A stretch of 64,000 bases of DNA from Tenebrio molitor (Eukaryota; Arthropoda; Insecta; Coleoptera; Tenebrionidae): the NCBI RefSeq assembly GCF_963966145.1, contig NC_091050.1:5766001-5830000 (forward strand), read 5' to 3'. Shown one piece after another: positions 1 through 13,800 of this stretch. The notes below the pieces were generated by a model. That model did not search any database and was not told the DNA's origin. It worked only from the letters and a program-made list of their open reading frames with translations. Both the position numbers and the translations under genes were made by a program. How positions within the stretch are numbered: position 1 is the first letter of the stretch; every line of letters begins with the position of its first letter.

Positions 1-3000
1 AAGGTCAGACGCTTTATTTTAATGTTATTATTTGTTTACTGAAACAAATATTCGTGAAAAATTTTCACCTATACGATGTTTGTGGGTGAAATCCATCCTA
101 ATGCATGTCTTATATTTCGAAACAGTTAAGGAACCACAGCTTCCTTTAAACGAATAATTTAATAGATTTATCAAAAGATTTAATTTCGCGTATGACGTAT
201 CAGATGCGAGCGATGCTATTTGAACTGGCAATGGCTCTCAATTAACTTGTACCAGAAGTTTGCTTGGAAAAATTGAACGCGATTTATAGTGGTGTTACAA
301 AATCTAAGAAAACAGATTATGGCTCCTTGTAACTGGAGTTGTAATGACATATATTACTTTTTGGTCAATAATAAACAATTTGATCGACCAAATGTGTCGA
401 TAGGAAGATGTTTTTTTTTTTTTTTTTCATCAGGACTAGGTTTCGTCCTTTGACGGGTGCGACATGGAGGGTCGGCGCGGATCGCTTGTGGACTGGATTT
501 AAAGGGTAATTTAATTTTCAGTCATCTTTGTTTATTTTTATGTTTTTTGCCAAAATGAATTTCTCCCGAAGAATTTATTTTATTTAATATTAATTTCATG
601 ATTCTTGAAACTATCAGATAAGCACAAAAAATGTAAGCTCCAATATATTTTTCTTTTGTTACAGTAGGTCCGTTACTTTGAAGTTGAGGGGACTCGTCGC
701 AAATTGCGACAGAAGTAGAAGCCACAAAGGTCAGACGCTTTATTTTAATGTTATTTGTTTACTGAAACAAATATTCGTCAAAATTTTTCACCTATACGAT
801 GTTTGTGAGTGAAATTTATCCTAATGCATGTCTTATATTTCGAAACAGTTAAGGAACCACAGCTTCCTTTAAACGATTAATTTAATAGATTTAATTTCGT
901 GTATGACGTATCAGATGCGAACGAATAAGGCTCCGATGCTATTTGAACTGGCAATAGCTCTCAATTAACTTGTACCAGAAGTTTGCTTGGAAAAATTGAA
1001 CGCGATTTATAGTGGTGTTACAAAATCTAAGAAAACAGATTATGGCTCCTTGTAACTGGAGTTGTAATGACATATATTACTTTTTGATCAATAATAAACA
1101 ATTTGATCGACCAAATGTGTCGATAGGAAGATGTTTTTTTTTTTTTTTTTTTTATCAGGACTAGGTTTCGTCCTTATACGGGTGCTACATGGAGGGTCGG
1201 CGCGGATCGCTTGTGGACTGGATTTAAAGGGTAATTTAATTTTCAGTCATCTTTGTTTATTTTTATGTTTTTTTCCAAAATGAATTTCTCCCGAGGAATT
1301 TATTTTATTTAATATTAATTTCATAATTCTTGAAACTATCAAATATGCACAAAAAATGTAAGCTCCAATATATTTTTCTGTTGTTACAGTAGGTCCGTTA
1401 CTTTGAAGTTGAGGGGACTCGTCGCAAATTGCGACAGAAGTAGAAGCCACAAAGGTCAGACGCTTTATTTTAATGTTATTATTTGTTTACTGAAACAAAT
1501 ATTCGTGAAAAATTTTCACCTATACGATGTTTGTGGGTGAAATCCATCCTAATGCATGTCTTATATTTCGAAAGAGTTAAGGAACCACAGCTTCCTTTAA
1601 ACGAATAATTTAATAGATTTATCAACAGATTTAATTTCGCGTATGACGTATCAGATGCGAGCGAATAAGGCTCCGATGCTATTTGAACTGGCAATGGCTC
1701 TCAATTAGCTTGTACCAGAAGTTTGCTTGGAAAAATTGAACGCGATTTATAGTGGTGTTACAAAATCTAAGAAAACAGATTATGGCTCCTTGTAACTGGA
1801 GTTGTAATGACATATATTACTTTTTGGTCAGTAATAAACAATTTGATCGACCAAATGTGTCGATAGGAAGAATTTTTTTTTTTTTTCATCAGGACTAGGT
1901 TTCGTCCTTTGACGGGTGCAACATGGAGGGTCGGCGCGGATCGCTTGTGGACTGGATTTAAAGGGTAATTTAATTTTCAGTCATCTTTGTTTATTTTTAT
2001 GTTTTTTTCCAAAATGAATTTCTCCCGAGGAATTTATTTTATTTAATATTAATTTCATAATTCTTGAAACTATCAAATATGCCCAAAAAATGTAAGCTCC
2101 AATATATTTTTCTGTTGTTACAGTAGGTCCGTTACTTTGAAGTTGAGGGGACTCGTCGCAAATTGCGACAGAAGTAGAAGCCACAAAGGTCAGACGCTTT
2201 ATTTTAATGTTATTATTTGTTTACTGAAACAAATATTCGTGAAAAATTTTCACCTATACGATGTTTGTGGGTGAAATCCATCCTAATGCATGTCTTATAT
2301 TTCGAAACAGTTAAGGGACCACAGCTTCCTTTAAACGAATAATTTAATAGATTTATCAACAGATTTAATTTCGCGTATGACGTATCAGATGCGAGCGAAT
2401 AAGGCTCCGATGCTATTTGAACTGGCAATGGCTCTCAATTAGCTTGTACCAGAAGTTTGCTTGGAAAAATTGAACGCGATTTATAGTGGTGTTACAAAAT
2501 CTAAGAAAACAGATTATGGCTCCTTGTAACTGAAGTTGTAATGACATATATTACTTTTTGGTCAGTAATAAACAATTTGATCGACCAAATGTGTCGATAG
2601 GAAGAATTTTTTTTTTTTTCATCAGGACTAGGTTTCGTCCTTTGACGGGTGCGACATGGAGGGTCGGCGCGGATCGCTTGTGGACTGGATTTAAAGGGTA
2701 ATTTAATTTTCAGTCATCTTTGTTTATTTTTATGTTTTTTTCCAAAATGAATTTCTCCCGAGGAATTTATTTTATTTAATATTAATTTCATAATTCTTGA
2801 AACTATCAGATAAGCACAAAAAATGTAAGCTCCAATATATTTTTCTTTTGTTACAGTAGGTCCGTTACTTTGAAGTTGAGGGGACTCGTCGCAAATTGCG
2901 ACAGAAGTAGAAGCCACAAAGGTCAGACGCTTTATTTTAATGTTATTTGTTTACTGAAACAAATATTCGTGAAAAATTTTCACCTATACGATGTTTGTGG

Positions 3001-6000
3001 GTGAAATCCATCCTAATGCATGTCTTATATTTCGAAACAGTTAAGGAACCACAGCTTCCTTTAAACGAATAATTTAATAGATTTATCAACAGATTTAATT
3101 TCGCGTATGACGTATCAGATGCGAGCGAATAAGGCTCCGATGCTATTTGAACTGGCAATGGCTCTCAATTAGCTTGTACCAGAAGTTTGCTTGGAAAAAT
3201 TGAACGCGATTTATAGTGGTGTTACAAAATCTAAGAAAACAGATTATGGCTCCTTGTAACTGGAGTTGTAAAATACGTTGTTGTAAAATATTACTTTTTG
3301 GTCGGTAATAAACAATTTGATCGACCAAATGTGTCGATAGGAAGAATTTTTTTTTTTTCATCAGGACTAGGTTTCGTCCTTTGACGGGTGCGACATGGAG
3401 GGTCGGCGCGGATCGCTTGTGGACTGGATTTAAAGGGTAATTTAATTTTCAGTCATCTTTGTTTATTTTTATGTTTTTTTCCAAAATGAATTTCTCCCGA
3501 GGAATTTATTTTATTTAATATTAATTTCATAATTCTTGAAACTATCAGATAAGCACAAAAAATGTAAGCTCCAATATATTTTTCTTTTGTTACAGTAGGT
3601 CCGTTACTTTGAAGTTGAGGGGACTCGTCGCAAATTGCGACAGAAGTAGAAGCCAGAAAGGTCAGACGCTTTATTATACGATGTTTGTGGGTGAAATCCA
3701 TCCTAATGCATGTCTTATATTTCGAAACAGTTAAGGAACCACAGCTTCCTTTACACGATTAATTTAATAGATTTATCAACAGATTTAATTTCGCGTATGA
3801 CGTATCAGATGCGAGCGAATAAGGCTCCGATGCTATTTGAACTGGCAATGGCTCTCAATTAGCTTGTACCAGAAGTTTGCTTGGAAAAATTGAACGCGAT
3901 TTATAGTGGTGTTACAAAATCTAAGGAAACAGATTATGGCTCCTTGTAACTGGAGTTGTAATGACATATATTACTTTTTGGTCAGTAATAAACAATTTGA
4001 TCGACCAAATGTGTCGATAGGAAGAATTTTTTTTTTTTTTCATCAGGACTAGGTTTCGTCCTTTGACGGGTGCGACATGGAGGGTCGGCGCGGATCGCTT
4101 GTGGACTGGATTTAAAGGGTAATTTAATTTTCAGTCATCTTTGTTTATTTTTATGTTTTTTTCCAAAATGAATTTCTCCCGAGGAATTTATTTTATTTAA
4201 TATTAATTTCATAATTCTTGAAACTATCAGATAAGCACAAAAAATGTAAGCTCCAATATATTTTTCTTTTGTTACAGTAGGTCCGTTACTTTGAAGTTGA
4301 GGGGACTCGTCGCAAATTGCGACAGAAGTAGAAGCCAGAAAGGTCAGACGCTTTATTATACGATGTTTGTGGGTGAAATCCATCCTAATGCATGTCTTAT
4401 ATTTCGAAACAGTTAAGGAACCACAGCTTCCTTTACACGATTAATTTAATAGATTTATCAACAGATTTAATTTCGCGTATGACGTATCAGATGCGAGCGA
4501 ATAAGGCTCCGATGCTATTTGAACTGGCAATGGCTCTCAATTAGCTTGTACCAGAAGTTTGCTTGGAAAAATTGAACGCGATTTATAGTGGTGTTACAAA
4601 ATCTAAGAAAACAGATTATGGCTCCTTGTAACTGGAGTTGTAATGACATATATTACTTTTTGGTCAGTAATAAACAATTTGATCGACCAAATGTGTCGAT
4701 AGGAAGATGCTTTTTTTTTTTTTTCATCAGGACTAGGTTTGTCCTTTGACGGGTGCGACATGGAGGGTCGGCGCGGATCGCTTGTGGACTGGATTTAAAG
4801 GGTAATTTAATTTTCAGTCATCTTTGTTTATTTTTATGTTTTTTTCCAAAATGAATTTCTCCCGAGGAATTTATTTTATTTAATATTAATTTCATAATTC
4901 TTGAAACTATCAGATAAGCACAAAAAATGTAAGCTCCAATATATTTTTCTTTTGTTACAGTAGGTCCGTTACTTTGAAGTTGAGGGGACTCGTCGCAAAT
5001 TGCGACAGAAGTAGAAGCCACAAAGGTCAGACGCTTTATTTTAATGTTATTTGTTTACTGAAACAAATATTCGTGAAAAATTTTCACCTATACGATGTTT
5101 GTGGGTGAAATCCATCCTAATGCATGTCTTATATTTCGAAACAGTTAAGGAACCACAGCTTCCTTTACACGATTAATTTAATAGATTTATCAACAGATTT
5201 AATTTCGCGTATGACGTATCAGATGCGAGCGAATAAGGCTCCGATGCTATTTGAACTGGCAATGGCTCTCAATTAACTTGTACCAGAAGTTTGCTTGGAA
5301 CAATTGAACGGGATTTATAGTGGTGTTACAAAATCTAAGAAAACAGATTATGGCTCCTTGTAACTGGAGTTGTAATGACATATATTACTTTTTGGTCAGT
5401 AATAAACAATTTGATCGACCAAATTTGTCGATAGGAAGATTTTTTTTTTTTTTTTCATCAGGACTAGGTTTCGTCCTTTGACGGGTGCGACATGGAGGGT
5501 CGGCGCGGATCGCTTGTGGACTGGATTTAAAGGGTAATTTAATTTTCAGTCATCTTTGTTTATTTTTATGTTTTTTTCCAAAATGAATTTCTCCCGAGGA
5601 ATTTATTTTATTTAATATTAATTTCATAATTCTTGAAACTATCAGATAAGCACAAAAAATGTAAGCTCCAATATATTTTTCTTTTGTTACAGTAGGTCCG
5701 TTACTTTGAAGTTGAGGGGACTCGTCGCAAATTGCGACAGAAGTAGAAGCCACAAAGGTCAGACGCTTTATTTTAATGTTATTATTTGTTTACTGAAACA
5801 AATATTCGTGAAAAATTTTCACCTATACGATGTTTGTGGGTGAAATCCATCCTAATGCATGTCTTATATTTCGAAACAGTTAAGGAACCACAGCTTCCTT
5901 TAGACGATTAATTTAATAGATTTATCAACAGATTTAATTTCACGTATGACGTATCAGATGCGAGCGAATAAGGCTCCGATGCTATTTGAACTGGCAATGG

Positions 6001-9000
6001 CTCTCAATTAACTTGTACCAGAAGTTTGCTTGGAAAAATTGAACGCGATTTATAGTGGTGTTACAAAATCTAAGAAAACAGATTATGGCTCCTTGTAACT
6101 GGAGTTGTAATGACATATATTACTTTTTGGTCAGTAATAATCAATTTGATCGACCAAATGTGTCGATAGGAAGATGTTTTTTTTTTTTTTTTTCATCAGG
6201 ACTAGGTTTCGTCCTTTGACGGGTGCGACATGGAGGGTCGGCGCGGATCGCTTGTGGACTGGATTTAAAGGGTAATTTAATTTTCAGTCATCTTTGTTTA
6301 TTTTTATGTTTTTTTTCCAAAATGAATTTCTCCCGAGGAATTTATTTTATTTAATATTAATTTCATAATTCTTGAAACTATCAGATAAGCACAAAAAATG
6401 TAAGCTCCAATATATTTTTCTTTTGTTACAGTAGGTCCGTTACTTTGAAGTTGAGGGGACTCGTCGCAAATTACGACAGAAGTAGAAGCCAGAAAGGTCA
6501 GACGCTTTATTATACGATGTTTGTGGGTGAAATCCATCCTAATGCATGTCTTATATTTCGAAACAGTTAAGGAACCACAGCTTCCTTTACACGATTAATT
6601 TAATAGATTTATCAACAGATTTAATTTCGCGTATGACGTATCAGATGCGAGCGAATAAGGCTCCGATGCTATTTGAACTGGCAATGGCTCTCAATTAGCT
6701 TGTACCAGAAGTTTGCTTGGAAAAATTGAACGGGATTTATAGTGGTGTTACAAAATCTAAGAAAACAGATTATGGCTCCTTGTAACTGGAGTTGTAATGA
6801 CATATATTACTTTTTGGTCAGTAATAAACAATTTGATCGACCAAATGTGTCGATAGGAAGATTTTTTTTTTTTCATCAGGACTAGGTTTCGTCCTTTGAC
6901 GGGTGCGACATGGAGGGTCGGCGCGGATCGCTTGTGGACTGGATTTAAAGGGTAATTTAATTTTCAGTCATTTTTGTTTATTTTTATGTTTTTTTCCAAA
7001 ATGAATTTCTCCCGAGGAATTTATTTTATTTAATATTAATTTCATAATTCTTGAAACTATCAAATATGCACAAAAAATGTAAGCTCCAATATATTTTTCT
7101 CTTGTTACAGTAGGTCCGTTACTTTGAAGTTGAGGGGACTCGTCGCAAATTGCGACAGAAGTAGAAGCCACAAAGGTCAGACGCTTTATTTTAATGTTAT
7201 TTGTTTACTGAAACAAATATTCGTGAAAATTTTTTACCTATACGATGTTTGTGGGTGAAATTTATCCTAATGCATGTCTTATATTTCGAAACAGTTAAGG
7301 AACCACAGCTTCCTTTAAACGATTAATTTAATAGATTTAATTTCGCGTATGACGTATCAGATGCGAACGAATAAGGCTCCGATGCTATTTGAACTGGCAA
7401 TAGCTCTCAATTAACTTGTACCAGAAGTTTGCTTGGAAAAATTGAACGCGATTTATAGTGGTGTTACAAAATCTAAGAAAACAGATTATGGCTCCTTGTA
7501 ACTGGAGTTGTAATGACATATATTACTTTTTGATCAGTAATAAACAATTTGATCGACCAAATGTGTCGATAGGAAGATGTTTTTTTTTTTTTTTATCAGG
7601 ACTAGGTTTCGTCCTTTGACGGGTGCTACATGGAGGGTCGGCGCGGATCGCTTGTGGACTGGATTTAAAGGGTAATTTAATTTTCAGTCATCTTTGTTTA
7701 TTTTTGTTTTTTTCCAAAATGAATTTCTCCCGAGGAATTTATTTTATTTAATATTAATTTCATAATTCTTGAAACTATCAAATATGCACAAAAAATGTAA
7801 GCTCCAATATATTTTTCTGTTGTTACAGTAGGTCCGTTACTTTGAAGTTGAGGGGACTCGTCGCAAATTGCGACAGAAGTAGAAGCCACAAAGGTCAGAC
7901 GCTTTATTTTAATGTTATTATTTGTTTACTGAAACAAATATTCGTGAAAAATTTTCACCTATACGATGTTTGTGGGTGAAATCCATCCTAATGCATGTCT
8001 TATATTTCGAAACAGTTAAGGAACCACAGCTTCCTTTACACGATTAATTTAATAGATTTATCAACAGATTTAATTTCGCGTATGACGTATCAGATGCGAG
8101 CGAATAAGGCTCCGATGCTATTTGAACTGGCAATGACTCTCAATTAGCTTGTACCAGAAGTTTGCTTGGAAAAATTGAACGCGATTTATAGTGATGTTAC
8201 AAAATCTAAGAAAACAGATTATGGCTCCTTGTAACTGGAGTTGTAATGACATATATTACTTTTTGGTCAGTAATAAACAATTTGATCGACCAAATGTGTC
8301 GATAGGAAGATTTTTTTTTTTTTTTCATCAGGACTAGGTTTCGTCCTTTGACGGGTGCGACATGGAGGGTCGGCGCGGATCGCTTGTGGACTGGATTTAA
8401 AGGGTAATTTAATTTTTAGTCATTTTTGTTTATTTTTATGTTTTTTTCCAAAATGAATTTCTCCCGAGGAATTTATTTTATTTAATATTAATTTCATAAT
8501 TCTTGAAACTATCAGATAAGCACAAAAAATGTAAGCTCCAATATATTTTTCTTTTGTTACAGTAGGTCCGTTACTTTGAAGTTGAGGGGACTCGTCGCAA
8601 ATTGCGACAGAAGTAGAAGCCACAAAGGTCAGACGCTTTATTTTAATGTTATTATTTGTTTACTGAAACAAATATTCGTGAAAAATTTTCACCTATACGA
8701 TGTTTGTGGGTGAAATCCATCCTAATGCATGTCTTATATTTCGAAACAGTTAAGGAACCACAGCTTCCTTTAGACGATTAATTTAATAGATTTATCAACA
8801 GATTTAATTTCACGTATGACGTATCAGATGCGAGCGAATAAGGCTCCGATGCTATTTGAACTGGCAATGGCTCTCAATTAACTTGTACCAGAAGTTTGCT
8901 TGGAAAAATTGAACGCGATTTATAGTGGTGTTACAAAATCTAAGAAAACAGATTATGGCTCCTTGTAACTGGAGTTGTAATGACATATATTACTTTTTGG

Positions 9001-9704
9001 TCAGTAATAAACAATTTGATCGACCAAATGTGTCGATAGGAAGATATATATTTTTTTTTCATCAGGACTAGGTTTCGTCCTTTGACGGGTGCGACATGGA
9101 GGGTCGGCGCGGATCGCTTGTGGACTGGATTTAAAGGGTAATTTAATTTTCAGTCATCTTTGTTTATTTTTATGTTTTTTTCCAAAATGAATTTCTCCCG
9201 AGGAATTTATTTTATTTAATATTAATTTCATAATTCTTGAAACTATCAGATAAGCACATAAAATGTAAGCTCCAATATATTTTTCTTTTGTTACAGTAGG
9301 TCCGTTACTTTGAAGTTGAGGGGACTCGTCGCAAATTGCGACAGAAGTAGAAGCCACAAAGGTCAGACGCTTTATTTTAATGTTATTATTTGTTTACTGA
9401 AACAAATATTCTTGAAAAATTTTCACCTATACGATGTTTGTGGGTGAAATCCATCCTAATGCATGTCTTATATTTCGAAACAGTTAAGGAACCACAGCTT
9501 CCTTTAAACGAATAATTTAATAGATTTATCAACAGATTTAATTTCGCGTATGACGTATCAGATGCGAGCGATGCTATTTGAACTGGCAATGGCTCTCAAT
9601 TAACTTGTACCAGAAGTTTGCTTGGAAAAATTGAACGCGATTTATAGTGGGGTTACAAAATCTAAGAAAACAGATTATGGCTCCTTATAACTGCAGTTGT
9701 AAAT
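1..9704. repeat. Tandem satellite array, ~730 bp monomer
   Basis: Head-to-tail monomers. Using the motif AAAGGTCAGACG as phase marker, units begin near 1 (cut by the window edge), 726, 1451, 2185, 2918, 3657, 4339, 5022, 5754, 6493, 7172, 7890, 8624 and 9358; the last is truncated after about 347 bp and similarity is lost at about 9704. Most units are 718-739 bp. Three (3657, 4339, 6493) are about 680 bp and share one deletion of about 54 bp just after the phase marker. Units 1 and 9358 share a 12-bp deletion; units 726 and 7172 share a private set of point variants, as do 5754 and 8624, indicating block duplication by unequal exchange. Each unit has a poly-T tract of variable length followed by a GC-rich block of about 80 bp, and a 15-bp palindrome GTCGCAAATTGCGAC (broken by one base in the 5754 unit, near 6470). 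The repeated short minus-strand reading frames are a by-product of the repeat. Confidence 0.97.
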
Positions 9705-10812
9705 ATATAACGTGTCTCAGAAATAAGTACATTAATTCTAACCAGTGACAGTTCTCGTCAAGAACAACAAAATTTTTATGTATCATTTTTTCGAAATTTA
9801 CTTTTCATTCCAGTATTCCGCAAATTCTTCAAAACGGAGTTAAAATATCAAATACATATAGGGTTTTTATGTGACTGAAGGGTAGAGCTGTTAACCTTTA
9901 AAATCCAAATTATAATTAAAATATAGAAATATGTGTAACAAGATCCACTTAGCATACTGATTTTTTAGATTTACGTTTATCGATATACGGTTGCTTCCAA
10001 GTCTTGATTTCGTAGTTCATAAAATTTACTTTTCTTTGCAACAATAAAGTATATCAAAAACACTTAATGGTGTTATTTGATACTGACACGTGATAACACC
10101 CCTTTAATTATCTAAACGAAAACAAATCAGAACTAAAAATTACGCCTTGCCATAACAATAAACAAAATGATATTAAAATATATTTTATTTATTTAACGTT
10201 CTGCATAAACATATGTACTGTATGACTTTGGAAAAAATATTTTATATTCACATATTAAAAATAGTTTGACATAGATTAAACGGCTAGTATACAGCCGATT
10301 AGAAATTTTTAAGCGTATTCAGTTTATAGTTTTTCTGATGTATCTTAATAAAAGTATTATGAAACAAGCACTTTAACATGATAAATAGAATCACTGGGCT
10401 AATGATTTCAACAAATGTGAAATTCCAACAAAAAAGATTAGGTATTTGTAGAATATCGTACCTAATTATATGAATCAATATTTTTTGTGTATTTTATGTT
10501 TATAAAATATTACAATCAATGTGAGATCAAGCCGGGCGTGACACATCTATCGCTTTAAAAATATCTATGTATAAGTGAAATTATCAACTTGAAACATATT
10601 TTGATCTATATCTATCTATTTATTTTTATTCATCATCGCTACATATAAAAGCAGTTTTGCAAGATAAATTTGTCGGCACATCTTTGGTAAAATATCCTTG
10701 TTGATTGCAGATCGAATTAAATTGTAATCATTGACATATAAAGACATTATTTGAGAAAACACACACAGAATTTGGTAAGATTCATTAAAAAAATTTAACG
10801 TAAAATTTCCTC
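9705..10812. other. Intergenic DNA and Eglp copy 1 3' UTR
   Basis: AT-rich spacer between the satellite edge and the stop codon of the first aquaporin. Minus-strand AATAAA signals at about 10619-10630 would give a 3' UTR near 190 bp. No gene or recognisable repeat was seen in the rest. Confidence 0.6.
10619..10624 (-). terminator. Polyadenylation signal candidate of Eglp copy 1
   Basis: AATAAA on the minus strand about 190 bp past the stop codon, with a second overlapping-type copy a few bases downstream. Cleavage site not determined. Confidence 0.45.
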
Positions 10813-13800
10813 TTATGCTTTGTCATTCAGTGGAATAACTTCTGCGGCAGCTCCTTGTTCTTCTTCCACCGGTTCTTTGCTAAACAGGAATCGATATAAC
10901 AAGGCACCCAAGAAGCCTCCTCCTAGAGGTCCAATCCAGTAAACCTACAACCGTCGATCGTAGAACCCACAATGATACCTAACTTGGTTCTTACCCAATG
11001 GTTTGTCCAGTCTCCATTTATTAATGCCGGAGCAAAACTTCTCGCTGGATTCATATTAGCTCCGGTGTAGGGTCCCTGATAAATGACTAGTTAATACAAG
11101 ATAAACAAGAAGGATCATTATTTACCCCAGCTAAGGCCAACACGGCAATAGTCAATCCGAATCTAATCGGCACTGAATCGTGCTTGGTGTTATTCCTGCA
11201 ATCCCATACCCCACAACACACAAGCGCTAACATCAAAGAGATCAAAAATTCAACTAGCAGTCCCTGGATAGGGCTGACGTCTGGATTTATGGCTGGAGAA
11301 CACAATCCCACTTCGGTCCCGTTTCTACGGAGGAATTCGTTTGGAGTCGCCAACTGAGCAAGAAACATGATTTTTTATTGTTCTCGTTTTTCATGATCGA
11401 ATTACCTTTACTAATCCAAATCCGGCAAGTGCCCCTAACATTTGACCGGTAAAGTAAATCGGAACTTGAATCAGTGGAATGTTACCCAATGTGGCGGCTG
11501 CAACCGTCACTAATGGATTTATATGAGATCCTGATATGTGACCGAAACACTGAAAACAAATCAAGATTAGTTTGAAACACGAATAGTTTTTAAATTAGAT
11601 ACCTGCACGGCAATCATAACAGCAAGTCCAAAAGTGAGGCAAATTTGTAAATGATTAGGTGCAACTCCAAAATTTATACATCCTGCACATCCAAGAAAAA
11701 CAAGTATTGCAGTAGCACATAATTCTGATGAAAAAAGAACTACTCTATCTATGGTGGTCATGTTGTCGTTCACTTGTATTTTTTTCCCTAAAAAAATATT
11801 AATTAACGATTTATTTATGGGAAAAATTCATATCAGTATTGTACGTGCTGTAAATGGAATAATTATTATTAGTAGTTAGTTACAGATTTGTTACTATTGT
11901 GACTAGTTGAAACTAACGCTTGAAAAGGTGTCTGTGGACTAAATGTTCTGTTAAAAAATAGTTTACTCGTACTAACGATAAGATGGTATCAATAAGTCGA
12001 TCAACAATAACAGTTTATTTCAACTTTTGTATTAATTAATTGTGTTATCAAAGTACTTAGAGATTATTGACTGGAATGTAAGCAGATTTGTGAATCCTAC
12101 AGGTATAGAGTGTCGGATTAATTTCTTGAAGTTGTCCATAGAAGATAAAACTGCAGGTTTCTCGTACAATAACTGATAAATTACTAGTCATCATTTACGC
12201 ATCTCAGTGTAAAATATTTTTAAATCGCTATTGCTAAGGAAAAAACAAAAATATTTCTTTTATTTGCACCCATCAATGATAAAAATCAATTTGTGATAGT
12301 TGTCAACGGATTTCAATTAACATTTTAAAGTACAGTGTGTCAGTTTTTGACATTATCGCTTGTTTTATCACCTGATTTGTTTGTTATGTTTAAAACAACA
12401 ATATATTGAAAATTAAATATTATGATAAGTGTTGCAGGGTATTGATTTATTAATTGTGAATTATATAAATGTGATTATATCAAGTAATTAATTGAGTTAA
12501 CCAAATGTAGATTAACTGGGATAAGAATATTACTCTTAGTTCTTAAAAATGTTGCTTTTAACGTCAGCCTAATGAAAATCAAGTTTTTACAGTAAAATGC
12601 CTCTCTCAACAAACTATGATTTAATAACAATAATAAACAATTAGTAAGTAGGATCATGCCGGTTCTGTCATCGTCAAAAAACATTTTCAAATACTAAATA
12701 TGAACGAAAAATGCAAGACAGGTATACCTTTCAAACTAATAGAATAGGTACAGTTACGGCCACGGAATTTCTTAAGTTATTTCACTGTCAATTCGAAAAA
12801 TTTTGCGTAGCCTAAGCTTTATTGTCATTATGACTGACTTCAAAATTATTGTGACAGAAATTCTATCGCGCACAATAAAAATTGATTAACAAATTGACAT
12901 CCATGTAAAAAATTCCAATTTGAGATTAGAAATACTTAAATAAAACCTGTTTTACAGCTAATGTCAGTTGAATGACAACGACTGACGAAATTCCTTGGCC
13001 GTGACTGTACCTACTTGGATTCCGGATTTACTTTTTAAATACCAAAACATAATGAATACTTTGTAAAATGTATATTGGGTTGCATTTTTACCTGGTCAGG
13101 CACGTCATCTTACGCGAATAACCCTGTATATAGGCGATAAAATAGTACAGTACCCAAGTTCCTGATTAAAATCTCTCTGGCGCCTTGAAATTTTAAAGTT
13201 TTAATGACACCCTGCATTTTTAGGTTACAAAGGAAACAGATATGTGACTTTGAAATTTAATATTTTTACTGAATTGAATATTTTTATTGACTTGAAAATC
13301 AAGTTGGCTCAATTTAACACCAGACATTTTTCAAAATTTTTAACCTGAGATTAAGAATCGGCTGTTTAAATAGCAAACGGTGACCTTGTGACAATCTCAT
13401 TTAATCAACATTAAAACTCTTATAATCCTATTAACTTGTCACTTTCTTCACACAGATGGCCTCTTTCATAATCACTCACTACAAATATAGTCATCCAAAT
13501 TTTGAAATAGGATGGCTGGGGGCGAATATTGACGTCCCATCCACGCTAAATTATAACCTCATATGCGCTTACCTGCATACTAAAATTTCAAATTTGTAAC
13601 ATTAAAGACAGCAGAAATAAACGCATCCGAACTCTTCGCACCGACACCCGGTATTCAGTTCATCATTTATTATTATTTCAACGAAATTGCACAAGAACTC
13701 TAAATTTAAATGTTTATCTTAATCTTGACCATTTCATTACATTGTATAAATTGCAGAATAAATATTTCTTTGAGTTGGTATCCGGTCTTAAAAAAATGAA

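Noticed and set aside
522..9357. Repeated 67-82 codon minus-strand reading frames in the satellite
   Set aside because: They recur only because the monomer recurs, start at GTG or varying positions, and have no splice or family support. Neighbour copies change them freely at the ends.
1..9704. CRISPR-like or rDNA-like array
   Set aside because: Monomers of 680-740 bp with no spacers and no rRNA sequence; this is a satellite in insect DNA.
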